Assembly (NCBI GenBank): GCA_946415665.1
Contig: CAMKTI010000032.1
Span: 1 to 14,804 of the forward strand
Reading direction: 5' to 3'
Length of the DNA: 14,804 bases
Source of the DNA: an uncultured Clostridia bacterium
Lineage (GTDB): Bacteria; Bacillota; Clostridia; Lachnospirales; CAMVHY01
Made by a program: the position numbers and the translations under genes. Numbering within the stretch: the first letter of the stretch is position 1; every line of letters starts with the position of its first letter. This document shows positions 7,118-13,687 of the stretch, in pieces. The notes beneath the pieces are model-generated. The model was not told where the DNA came from. It saw only the letters and a list, made by a program, of their open reading frames with translations, and ran no database searches.

Positions 7118-8440
7118 CATTGAATTTATAACCGTTGTTGGTGAGAAATTATTGCCATTTGATTGATCGTTTTTGTCTAATATTTTTTTCGCTTTATCAA
7201 GTTCATTTTTTTGATTTATGACGTTTTGTTTGTAGAGCAAAAATCGGTTTTGATTGTTTTTGGTCTCTTGATAGTTATTTCCCTCTGCGAGAATCGGATA
7301 TTTTCTGTTCAGGTAATTGTTATATGAGCCTTTGAGAGGAGTTAATTCCTCTACATAGCTCAGATGGCGTGTACTAAGCCAAATAAATAGCCATGGGAAC
7401 CAAATCCACGCCAATGTACCACCCACACCAAAAAACATTAAAAATAGAAGCCATACAGTATGATTCGTACCAGCTATAAAAAAAAGAATCAAACAAGCTG
7501 GATCAAATATTACCCCGACAAAAAGCTCAAAGAAAGCCAACACGTGCATAAATATTGCGAAAGACCAACTGCATAAAGACAATTTTTTTGTGTTAGGAGA
7601 TAGTGTGTATTTTTGATTACTTTCACAAAATTGGATAAATCGTTCCTTGTCGTTAGAAAAAGTTTTCATTAGAGCTTTGTGGCAACTATTAGCAAATTGA
7701 AATTGTCTTTTTTCAGACCAACCAAACCAAGAATCTGTAACGCGATAATTATCTAACACATTGTTACACATCTGAGAAATATCATTAGGGTCACTTAAAC
7801 TATCAAACAAAAAATCAAAGTATCTTGGATATTTTCTTAATTGATCGATATATTTTTTTTTATAGTTCCTACATAATTCACAAGCGTTATACGATAAATT
7901 CAAATTCCGATACTCTTCATCCATTATTTTTTGTGCCATGTTCAGATACACAAGAGTTCGAATATCTTTTTCAGTATTACCAAGAGATAAATCGTCAAAT
8001 GAAGGTACTTGAACACTAGCTGTTTTATTTCCTCTTATAATTTTCTTCAAATATTTAACTCGTTTATTACGGAGACTGTTTGATTTTTTTAATTTTTTTT
8101 TCAATACCATTTCACACAGCGTTGATAGAGCCTGATCTGCATCAAAATTTTTAACTTTATCAAAATCTGCTCGATCTAATGTGTCAAAATCATTTTTTGT
8201 GATTAATAAAATATCGCTCAAAACTTTGGGAATGTCATATGTCAACAAATCTGCATATTTAATATTGCCATTGTCTTTTTTAATTCTTCCAATATCTTTT
8301 TGAGCAATATCTACACACAAATTCTTCATAACATCGAATTTGTGATAAATCAAAAATGTATAGAGAAAATTATTATAATATTTATCTTTTATATTTTTAA
8401 GCGGTTCGGTTGAATTCGAGATTGAAATGTCTTTTCGCAT
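7100..8440 (-). CDS. Array gene 1: unknown membrane protein of about 446 residues
   Basis: The family is not recognised. I prefer the ATG at 8440, with GGTGGTG 7 bases upstream, over the TTG one codon earlier (8443). Residues 1-260 are charged and helical, with no signal peptide. The motif NDKERFIQFCES (about 263-275) is followed by a hydrophobic cluster at about 292-357 with roughly three membrane passes, rich in Phe and Trp. A conserved segment TPLKGSYNNYLNRKYPIL follows, and then a Lys-rich tail that looks able to form a coiled coil. The 500-residue protein at 10008 aligns along most of its length: PKVLSDILLITKNDF matches PNILRDIFSITLSDF, KRVKYLKKIIRG matches IRLDYLKNIVLG, and the NRKYPIL segment matches QNKYPIL. 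The gene has its own promoter and a terminator that overlaps its stop. It is a lineage-specific paralog; a membrane-anchored or host-interaction role is only a guess. Confidence 0.8.
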   Translation of the reverse strand: MRKDISISNSTEPLKNIKDKYYNNFLYTFLIYHKFDVMKNLCVDIAQKDIGRIKKDNGNIKYADLLTYDIPKVLSDILLITKNDFDTLDRADFDKVKNFDADQALSTLCEMVLKKKLKKSNSLRNKRVKYLKKIIRGNKTASVQVPSFDDLSLGNTEKDIRTLVYLNMAQKIMDEEYRNLNLSYNACELCRNYKKKYIDQLRKYPRYFDFLFDSLSDPNDISQMCNNVLDNYRVTDSWFGWSEKRQFQFANSCHKALMKTFSNDKERFIQFCESNQKYTLSPNTKKLSLCSWSFAIFMHVLAFFELFVGVIFDPACLILFFIAGTNHTVWLLFLMFFGVGGTLAWIWFPWLFIWLSTRHLSYVEELTPLKGSYNNYLNRKYPILAEGNNYQETKNNQNRFLLYKQNVINQKNELDKAKKILDKNDQSNGNNFSPTTVINSMKNKQK

Positions 8441-8473
8441 CAAAAATCACCACCAAATATAAGATTTAATTAT

Positions 8474-8503
8474 ATTTTAACATAGATTTATAATTTTTAT
8501 CAA
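8474..8503 (-). promoter_or_regulatory. Promoter of array gene 1
   Basis: On the minus strand, -35 TTGATA (8498-8503) and -10 TAAAAT (8474-8479) are 18 bases apart, and the -10 is about 34 bases from the ATG. The word TTTTTGAT just before the -35 is shared with the promoter of array gene 3, which shows that promoters were copied along with the genes. Confidence 0.6.
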
Positions 8504-8591
8504 ATCAAAAATATAAATTTCCAAGCAGTTATTTTGTTGTTTAATAAATTTTTAAGCATGAAACCAACAATTTATACTGTAACGTAAAAAT

Positions 8592-8694
8592 AATTTTAAT
8601 TGACAATTTAAAAATAATTTATACGATGATAAAAAATAAGAAACTCGAAAGATATTTGGGCTTGAGGTTTAAAATAAAAAGTTTATGTAAATAA
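8592..8694 (+). repeat. Fossil copy of the recD2 3' end (copy 2)
   Basis: From AATTTTAAT to the TAA at 8692-8694 this stretch matches the last 35 codons of recD2, one codon shorter and with roughly a dozen changes. It still reads in frame (IIYTMIKNKKLERYLGL..FKIKSLCK). There is no helicase sequence before it. It marks the left boundary of the second duplicated unit. Confidence 0.93.
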
Positions 8695-8726
8695 AAAGAC
8701 GAGCTGATCATTTTTGCTCGTCTTTG
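8695..8726. terminator. Hairpin terminator of unit 2
   Basis: AAAGACGAGC (8695-8704) and GCTCGTCTTT (8716-8725) form a perfect 10-base stem around an 11-base loop. Its right arm encodes the last codons (Lys-Asp-Glu-Gln) of array gene 2 on the minus strand. It is the strongest stem of the four related hairpins. Confidence 0.8.
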
Positions 8727-9715
8727 GATTTAAGCTTTTTTCCATTTTGATTTAATTCATCCATCTCTATTATACTACCGTTTAATATGCCAGACAGTGG
8801 ACGTCGATTACCATTCATTCGTGTTAATGACGTTGTTCTTTTTTGTACTTCCGATTTTATGTGATTTTGTGTCATTTTGTTTGTAACCTTAGTAAATGTT
8901 TCTTTGTTCTTTCGAGAAGGAACATTTTTCTTCCAATATTCATCTTTCAAATAAGGCTCATATTCTTTTGTTCCCAAAAGGTGAATATTAAAAATAATCT
9001 CTATAATGACAATAATAATCTTATCAAAGCTAGATAGTATCTTTCCTTCTGTTTTTTCGCAAAAATCAGTAAACTTTTTTTTATCACCATTACAAAGTTC
9101 TATTAATTTTCCATAATACCTACTATCAAGATCATACACTTTTTTAAGCAGTTTATACGATTTCTCAAACGAATAATCAGAATTCCAACATTCTTTTTCT
9201 ATCAGACGATATATCTTAAAAAATTTATCAAGGTTTTCATTTTCATCAAATTTATCGAACTGGTTGAGTAAGTCATTAATATACATTTCTTTATAAACAG
9301 ATTTGTTTTCATTTACAGTACGACTAATAATAGAACTAACAGCAGTACACATCGTGTCAGGAAATTTGTCACGTACAATCTCACTTATAACTTTAACTGT
9401 ATCTACTTTTTTTGACCGTTTTTTATTATAATAGTTTTCCTCTGCAATAGCACTTATACGAGAAGCTGCCTCATTAGAAATGGGAGCTATGTTTATAATA
9501 TCTTCCAATTTCTTTGATTCCATAGTATCTTTCAATTTGCTATATATACTAGCTGTAAGCCGATTTTGAAATTCCTTGCTAACGTGGTTTCTGTCTAATC
9601 CCAGTTTTTCCATAGCTGTCTTAAAAATATATTCAGGAAGAAAATACTGGGCGGATTTATCAAAAACATGAGTTGATGATACTTCTTTGTTTGTCTTACT
9701 TTTTGCACCTAACAT
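8708..9715 (-). CDS. Array gene 2: unknown 335-residue protein, divergent member
   Basis: The family is not recognised. The start ATG at 9715 has an excellent GGAGGTGG site about 7 bases upstream and ends at TGA. Most of the protein is charged and helical. It holds GDKKKFTDFCEK (about 209-220), matching the motif NDKERFIQFCES of array gene 1 and GNQDKFAEFLEN of array gene 3. After that only one hydrophobic stretch remains (IIIVIIEIIFNIHLLG, about 228-243), in place of the three-pass cluster of its neighbours. The tail is basic and ends in KSKDEQK, encoded inside the terminator stem. The N-terminal 200 residues show no convincing match to the neighbours. The unit has the same promoter, terminator and recD2 tail as the others. 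It is either a strongly diverged, shortened paralog or a gene whose core was replaced while its borders were kept. Confidence 0.78.
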   Translation of the reverse strand: MLGAKSKTNKEVSSTHVFDKSAQYFLPEYIFKTAMEKLGLDRNHVSKEFQNRLTASIYSKLKDTMESKKLEDIINIAPISNEAASRISAIAEENYYNKKRSKKVDTVKVISEIVRDKFPDTMCTAVSSIISRTVNENKSVYKEMYINDLLNQFDKFDENENLDKFFKIYRLIEKECWNSDYSFEKSYKLLKKVYDLDSRYYGKLIELCNGDKKKFTDFCEKTEGKILSSFDKIIIVIIEIIFNIHLLGTKEYEPYLKDEYWKKNVPSRKNKETFTKVTNKMTQNHIKSEVQKRTTSLTRMNGNRRPLSGILNGSIIEMDELNQNGKKLKSKDEQK

Positions 9716-9747
9716 AATATACCACCTCCGTAATATGATATATTCAT

Positions 9748-9776
9748 ATTTTATACTTGTAAATTGTTTTTGTCAA
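9748..9776 (-). promoter_or_regulatory. Promoter of array gene 2
   Basis: On the minus strand a perfect -35 TTGACA (9771-9776) is followed, after exactly 17 bases, by -10 TAAAAT (9748-9753). The start codon lies about 32 bases further on. This is a strong constitutive-looking promoter. Between it and the next recD2 tail (9777-9887) nothing else is recognised. Confidence 0.72.
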
Positions 9777-9887
9777 GCAAAAAATTAAATTTCATCTTCG
9801 ACATCAATATTTTTATCAAGCAAAACAAAATACAAATAAAAAAGATCGTTCATTTGATTCAAAATAAAAAATTTGTATAGCAACTAT

Positions 9888-9993
9888 AATTTTAATCGGC
9901 AACTCAAAAATAATTTACGCAATGATAGAAAATAAAAACGAGCTCGAAAGATATTCGGGCTTGAAGTTTAAAATAAAAAGTTTATGTGAATAA
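9888..9993 (+). repeat. Fossil copy of the recD2 3' end (copy 3)
   Basis: This is the best-preserved fossil, differing from the genuine recD2 tail at only about six positions over roughly 105 bases. It stays open in the recD2 frame (IGNSKIIYAMIENKNELER.., ending KSLCE and TAA). No start codon with a ribosome site is evident. Its similarity suggests the most recent duplication, or gene conversion with recD2. Confidence 0.95.
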
Positions 9994-9998
9994 AAAAA

Positions 9999-10024
9999 AC
10001 GAGCTGATTATTCTAGCTCGTCTT
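9999..10024. terminator. Hairpin terminator of unit 3
   Basis: ACGAGCT (9999-10005) and AGCTCGT (10015-10021) form a perfect 7-base stem with a 9-base loop, preceded by an A-tract on the left. It overlaps the last codons of array gene 3. The upper stem has gained one T-A pair compared with its relatives. Confidence 0.75.
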
Positions 10025-11510
10025 TGTTTTGTGTTTGTATGGTATTATTTAGTGGTGGAGAGTTTTGAATTTTTTTTACATCACTTTCATTATTTGTTTG
10101 ATATTTCGTTGCAATGAACTCAAATCGTTTTTTCTCGTTTATAATTCGTTTCTTGTATTTTTGAAATTCCCTGCTTTCATCAAATAAGTGTTCGTCTCTA
10201 TTTTCGGGTTTGAGTATTGGGTATTTATTTTGTAAATAACGATTATATTTATATTCAAAAGGAGTACGATTAGCAAAATAGCAGGTATAATATGCTTTGG
10301 CGAGAACGAATGATGCAATTACTGCAGGAACAGCCATTACAAAAAAAATAACAATATCTAAAATTGTTTCAAACAAAATGAAAGGGAGTACAATCAAAAT
10401 AATAATGAAGATTAGGGCTAGAACTAAAGGCATGACACGAAGTATGGCAGAATGACAACTACAACGATACAACATATTAGTGTCACCTTTTGCTTCGGCT
10501 TCGTTTTCGAGAAACTCGGCAAATTTATCTTGATTGCCGTCAGCAAGTATAAAAAGATACTTATAATATTTATTTTTAAATTCATCTGATTTTTCTTCAT
10601 TGATACGCCGTGCATTATTCCATGCGGCATCAAATTCTTCAAGCGTGTTAAAAGTGTAAAAATATTCCGGTTGTTCTTTTAAAGTTGTATAGTATTGGCG
10701 ATAGTACTGGTTGCTTATTGATGAAGGAGTTGCATCTTCTAATGTAAAATATTTATGACATTCGAATTCGTCCCAAAGATCTGACAATCCCCTAAAATTC
10801 CAATCTAAATAGCTTATGGCTCTATAAATGAATTCTTGATAATTTATAAAGCGAAATTTTTTTTCCGTATCATCCACAGGTAGATTATCCGTCGACAATT
10901 TTTCTATTCCAACTTTTTCAGTTCCTAAGACAATGTTCTTAAGGTAATCAAGTCGTATTTTGCGAGAATTTTTAAGTACATTGTGAGCGTAAATTATACT
11001 TAACTTAATCTGATTGGCTCCATTAGAAAAACACAGCTCTTGCAAATCCTCCGGTTTTTTATCTAAATCTTCTTTCGTTAGTTTGCGAAAATCACTAAGT
11101 GTAATCGAAAAAATATCACGCAAAATGTTTGGTAAGGCCAATACAAACAAGCATGGTTTAAATCCCCCGGAAATTTTGCCTTCTTTACTGTCAAAATGAA
11201 ATTTTTGTTTTTCTTCATCTGTTAACTTCTGTTCTGTTAACTTCTTTTCTAGTGCCTCAATATCCTTCTCAAAGATATAATAATACATATGAAAAATTGA
11301 ATCCCTATCTGGATCTATCAAGATATCGTTTAAAAACTCTGTATAATATTTATCCTGAAAGAAATAGTCTGACTCTGAAAACTTTTTTAAATATTTTTTG
11401 CTGTGACCAAATACTTTCAAATATTGCGAACCTGGAAGATACGAATTTATCTCATCGCGAATATATTTGGATTTAATTTTATCCAGTGACGTTTTTTCTA
11501 TGTCTTGCAT
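10008..11510 (-). CDS. Array gene 3: unknown 500-residue membrane protein
   Basis: The family is not recognised; it is a clear paralog of array gene 1. The ATG at 11510 has GAGGTG about 7 bases upstream. A long charged, Tyr-rich, helical region (1-340) includes LPNILRDIFSITLSDF, RKIRLDYLKNIVLG and, at about 324-336, GNQDKFAEFLEN. The hydrophobic cluster at about 352-412 (around LVLALIFIIILIVLPFILF and IVIFFVMAVPAVIASFVLA) suggests three membrane passes. Then comes RTPFEYKYNRYLQNKYPIL, nearly the same as in array gene 1, and a basic tail ending QNKDELE. Compared with gene 1 it has about 50 extra residues near the N-terminus, including the Lys/Glu-rich LEKKLTEQKLTDEEKQK. There is no signal peptide, so a large cytoplasmic domain with a membrane anchor near the C-terminus is likely. 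The function is unknown. Confidence 0.82.
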   Translation of the reverse strand: MQDIEKTSLDKIKSKYIRDEINSYLPGSQYLKVFGHSKKYLKKFSESDYFFQDKYYTEFLNDILIDPDRDSIFHMYYYIFEKDIEALEKKLTEQKLTDEEKQKFHFDSKEGKISGGFKPCLFVLALPNILRDIFSITLSDFRKLTKEDLDKKPEDLQELCFSNGANQIKLSIIYAHNVLKNSRKIRLDYLKNIVLGTEKVGIEKLSTDNLPVDDTEKKFRFINYQEFIYRAISYLDWNFRGLSDLWDEFECHKYFTLEDATPSSISNQYYRQYYTTLKEQPEYFYTFNTLEEFDAAWNNARRINEEKSDEFKNKYYKYLFILADGNQDKFAEFLENEAEAKGDTNMLYRCSCHSAILRVMPLVLALIFIIILIVLPFILFETILDIVIFFVMAVPAVIASFVLAKAYYTCYFANRTPFEYKYNRYLQNKYPILKPENRDEHLFDESREFQKYKKRIINEKKRFEFIATKYQTNNESDVKKIQNSPPLNNTIQTQNKDELE

Positions 11511-11532
11511 TCAAAATCACCTCATAAAATTA

Positions 11533-11561
11533 ATAATATATAAATTTATATTTTTTGTCAA
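11533..11561 (-). promoter_or_regulatory. Promoter of array gene 3
   Basis: On the minus strand a perfect -35 TTGACA (11556-11561) is followed, after exactly 17 bases, by -10 TATTAT (11533-11538), with the ATG about 22 bases on. The upstream TTTTTGATTTGACA parallels TTTTTGATTTGATA of array gene 1. The rest of 11562-11663 shows nothing recognisable. Confidence 0.7.
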
Positions 11562-11663
11562 ATCAAAAATTAATTTCTCAAATATAAATTTGTATTTTTA
11601 AAAACTAAATCATTAAAATTTAGACACGTTAATTTTAACATAAAAAAAATTTCCAGAGAAAAT

Positions 11664-11768
11664 AATTTTAATAGACAACTCAAAAATAAATTATGTGATG
11701 ATAAAAAATAAAAGGAGCTCGAAAGATATTCGGGCTTGAGATTTAAAATAAAAAGTTTATATAAGTAA
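11664..11768 (+). repeat. Fossil copy of the recD2 3' end (copy 4)
   Basis: This is the outermost recD2 tail. Unlike copies 2 and 3, it has lost one base near 11712 (AAAAGGAGC for AAAAAAGAGC), which breaks the recD2 frame, so it is free of coding constraint. It marks the right edge of the array. Confidence 0.92.
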
Positions 11769-11772
11769 AAAA

Positions 11773-11802
11773 AACGGGCTGATTATTTTAGCTAGTTTTT
11801 TT
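11773..11802. terminator. Decayed hairpin of unit 4
   Basis: AACGGGCT (11773-11780) and AGCTAGTT (11790-11797) form an imperfect stem with one mismatch and one wobble, followed by eight T residues. It is homologous to the three other unit hairpins, but no minus-strand gene is attached. The sequence passes straight into the Rpn leader repeat. Confidence 0.55.
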
Positions 11803-11935
11803 GTTTTAAAAGGAAAAATTTTATAATAAAATAAAAACCGTGAGCTCGGTATTATGTTGTTGTTGTTTTACCAGCTTAACATGCAAAGAGTAAAACATTT
11901 TTTTTGTGCTAAAATGCTTAAAAAAATATTAAGTT
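11800..11935 (+). repeat. Rpn leader repeat, copy 1
   Basis: This direct repeat of about 135 bases is found again at 13048-13179. It runs from TTTGTTTTAAAAGG to ATATTAAGTT. It holds a conserved -10-like TATAAT (11822-11827), a small stem ACCG..CGGT, and a stem-like TTTTAC..GTAAAA pair (about 11867-11896). Copy differences in the central part include indels, so it is probably an untranslated leader. It precedes the Rpn gene and could be its promoter and leader. Confidence 0.85.
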
Positions 11936-11940
11936 TGGAG

Positions 11941-12837
11941 ATGTTAAAATTGGAGCAACATGAATTAGACGATTTAGCGATATTAACAAGTGGCGGAAGA
12001 ATATTTTCGCCAAAATCTGATTTTGTGTTTAAAAATATATTTAGTAATGAGGAAGTCGTTACAGGCTTTTTAAAAGCGATTTTAGATATTCCGCATGAAG
12101 AGTATTCAAAGATCGAATTCAGTAATACGTTTTTGAACAAAAGGCGAAGAGACGGCAAATATTCGATATTGGATTTAGTTATCACGACAAAAAGCGGGCA
12201 TAAAATTGACGTAGAGATACAACGGGCAAAATTGAGCGATTTTGAAAAACGAGTTGCATATTACACATCTCGGCTTGTCAGCGACCAGCTCGATAATAAT
12301 GAACAATATGATAAATTGTGTCGTTGTATTGTTATTTTTATTTTGGATCACGATTTTTTTACTGACAAACCGGAACGATGTTTTACAAAACTGCGTTTAC
12401 GCGATGAGGAAGGGAAAGACTTTACCGATATAATGGAAGTAAACATTCTTGAATTGCCTAAAGTAAAAAAAAATCACGCTGAAAATCCGCTGTACGATTG
12501 GGCAGACTTTTTTAACGCCAAAACTGAAGATGATTTAAATAAAATAGCCGGCAAATCTAAGCCTATTAATCGAGCAATTTTTGGCTTAAAAAAATTAAGC
12601 GCTGATGACGATTTTAAATCAGAATATGAATTCTGGTTAAAGAACGAGCGCGAAAAATATCTTTATGAAAAAACAGGCTTTTTGGAAGGAGTTGCTCAAG
12701 GAGAGATTAAAGCTGTAATTAATTTAATGAAAGAAACTAATTGGTCTCTCGAAAAATCTATGCAGGTTTTAAAAATAGATGACGTTTATAAAGATGAAAT
12801 TAAAACGCAATTAAAAAATATGTATGGTAATAGTTAA
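11941..12837 (+). CDS. Rpn-family recombination-promoting nuclease / PD-(D/E)XK transposase
   Basis: This family has a PD-(D/E)XK nuclease fold. Members such as E. coli RpnA cut DNA and promote RecA-independent recombination; many relatives are annotated as putative transposases. The family start SPKSDFVFKNIF, the core Asp in SILDLVITTKSG (D78) and the catalytic pair in VEIQRAK (E92, Q94) are all present. Then come the YYTSRLVSDQL helix and a C-terminal region with GFLEGVAQGEIKAV and the usual Leu/Lys-rich tail, so the gene looks intact at about 298 residues. The start is doubtful. The frame is open from 11854, but that part lies in the leader repeat with indels between copies. ATG at 11914 and 11941 are possible. 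TTG at 11950 is the only one with a well-spaced GGAG (11937-11940). Confidence 0.88.
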   Translation: MLKLEQHELDDLAILTSGGRIFSPKSDFVFKNIFSNEEVVTGFLKAILDIPHEEYSKIEFSNTFLNKRRRDGKYSILDLVITTKSGHKIDVEIQRAKLSDFEKRVAYYTSRLVSDQLDNNEQYDKLCRCIVIFILDHDFFTDKPERCFTKLRLRDEEGKDFTDIMEVNILELPKVKKNHAENPLYDWADFFNAKTEDDLNKIAGKSKPINRAIFGLKKLSADDDFKSEYEFWLKNEREKYLYEKTGFLEGVAQGEIKAVINLMKETNWSLEKSMQVLKIDDVYKDEIKTQLKNMYGNS

Positions 12838-12847
12838 ATTTATTACG

Positions 12848-12876
12848 TTATCAAACATCAAAAAAATTTTTGATAA
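12848..12876. repeat. Small AT-rich hairpin after the Rpn gene
   Basis: TTATCAAA (12848-12855) and TTTGATAA (12869-12876) form a perfect 8-base stem around an A/T loop, just 10 bases after the Rpn stop. It may stabilise or help terminate the transcript. Confidence 0.4.
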
Positions 12877-12926
12877 TGCTTAACAAAGTAAAACTTTATT
12901 TATTAAAATTAATTTTGGGACATTGA

Positions 12927-12958
12927 ATGACGTCTGTGTTGAATGACGTCATTTTTTT
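12927..12958 (+). terminator. Rho-independent terminator of the Rpn gene
   Basis: ATGACGTC (12927-12934) and GACGTCAT (12945-12952) form a perfect 8-base stem with a 10-base loop, followed by seven T residues. GAATGACGTC also occurs twice as a direct repeat here. The remainder of 12959-13047 shows nothing recognisable. Confidence 0.82.
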
Positions 12959-13047
12959 ATCTGGTAAATATAATGTTAATGTTCTTTAGCACCGTTTAAT
13001 ACTTTTTGTGTTACTTATTAATAAAAAAAATATTTGGCAGCGATTGG

Positions 13048-13179
13048 TTTGTTTTAAAAGGAAAAATTTTATAATAAAATGAAAACCGTGAGCTTGGTAT
13101 TGCGTTGTTATTTTACCAGCTTGGCACGCAAAAAGTAAAACATTTTTTTGTAATAAAATGCTTAAAAAAATATTAAGTT
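13048..13179 (+). repeat. Rpn leader repeat, copy 2, without its gene
   Basis: This is a second copy of the leader at 11800-11935, with TATAAT conserved at 13070-13075 and the ATGCTTAAAAAAATATTAAG end kept. The downstream gene is missing: 8 bases later an IS5 end begins (GGGAGTGTTTACATAAAAAG, 13188). It probably once preceded a second Rpn paralog removed by insertion or deletion. A pair TTGCGT/ACGCAA can form here. Confidence 0.82.
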
Positions 13180-13187
13180 ATGAATTA

Positions 13188-13686
13188 GGGAGTGTTTACA
13201 TAAAAAGCAAGTCGAAAATGAAAACGAGAGAAACGGTAGAAATAAGAATAGAATCAAGCTTATCGTAGCGAGTAAAAACTTTTCTAAAACGTTTCAATCT
13301 CAGGAAATATCGCTCGATATTATTGCGATGTTTATAAAGTTGTTTATCGTAGCTCCAAGGTAACTTACAATTTTTTTTAGGTGGAACAACGGTCTTAAAC
13401 CCGTGATCCTTGGCTAAAGCTAAAGTTTTATCATCTTCGTAAGCTCTATCCATCAGGGGGTAATTATTATCTTTGAAATACATAGATTTAATCGGTTTTC
13501 TTCCTTTGAGAGTGTTGCGAGAGCTGTTAGGAGACAAACAAAAAGCGACTGAACATGAAGATGTACAACATAAGCATAGCTTCGTTGTCACGCATCCTTT
13601 CGAACACTCGATGTCTTGTTCCTGATTATTTTTATTGGTGATAATTAATATTTAAAGTTCGAATAATTGAAGCGACAGTACGAAGA
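13188..13686 (-). pseudogene. IS5-family transposase orfB remnant with one terminal repeat
   Basis: The C-terminal half of a two-frame IS5-type transposase is intact from about 13648 to the stop at 13196. It shows the block NQEQDIECSKGCVTTK (family form NQEQDIGRSKGGLTTK), the second catalytic Asp in LMDRAYEDD, and the signature YKHRNNIERYFLRLK with the catalytic Glu and Lys. Further upstream a family-like VASIIRT appears in another frame (about 13655-13676), where Val stands in the place of the first catalytic Asp. So there is a frameshift plus loss of an active residue. The element end GGGAGTGTTTACATAAAAAG (13188-13207) overlaps the stop codon. The 5' part is cut off by the IS630 element at 13688. 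The open frame starting at a GTG at 13591 is not a true start. Confidence 0.87.
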
Positions 13687-13687
13687 C

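Noticed and set aside
11014..11476. Plus-strand open frames of 61 and 74 codons at 11014 and 11252
   Set aside because: They lie antisense to array gene 3, with no ribosome site and no recognisable product.
6981..11800. Repeated tails considered as a CRISPR or other short-spacer array
   Set aside because: The repeats are about 137 bases, match recD2 coding sequence and are 1.3-1.8 kb apart with genes between.
11854..11940. Upstream extension of the Rpn gene to the ATG at 11854
   Set aside because: The stretch lies in the leader repeat, has indels between copies and no ribosome binding site; the family starts near SPKSDFVFK.
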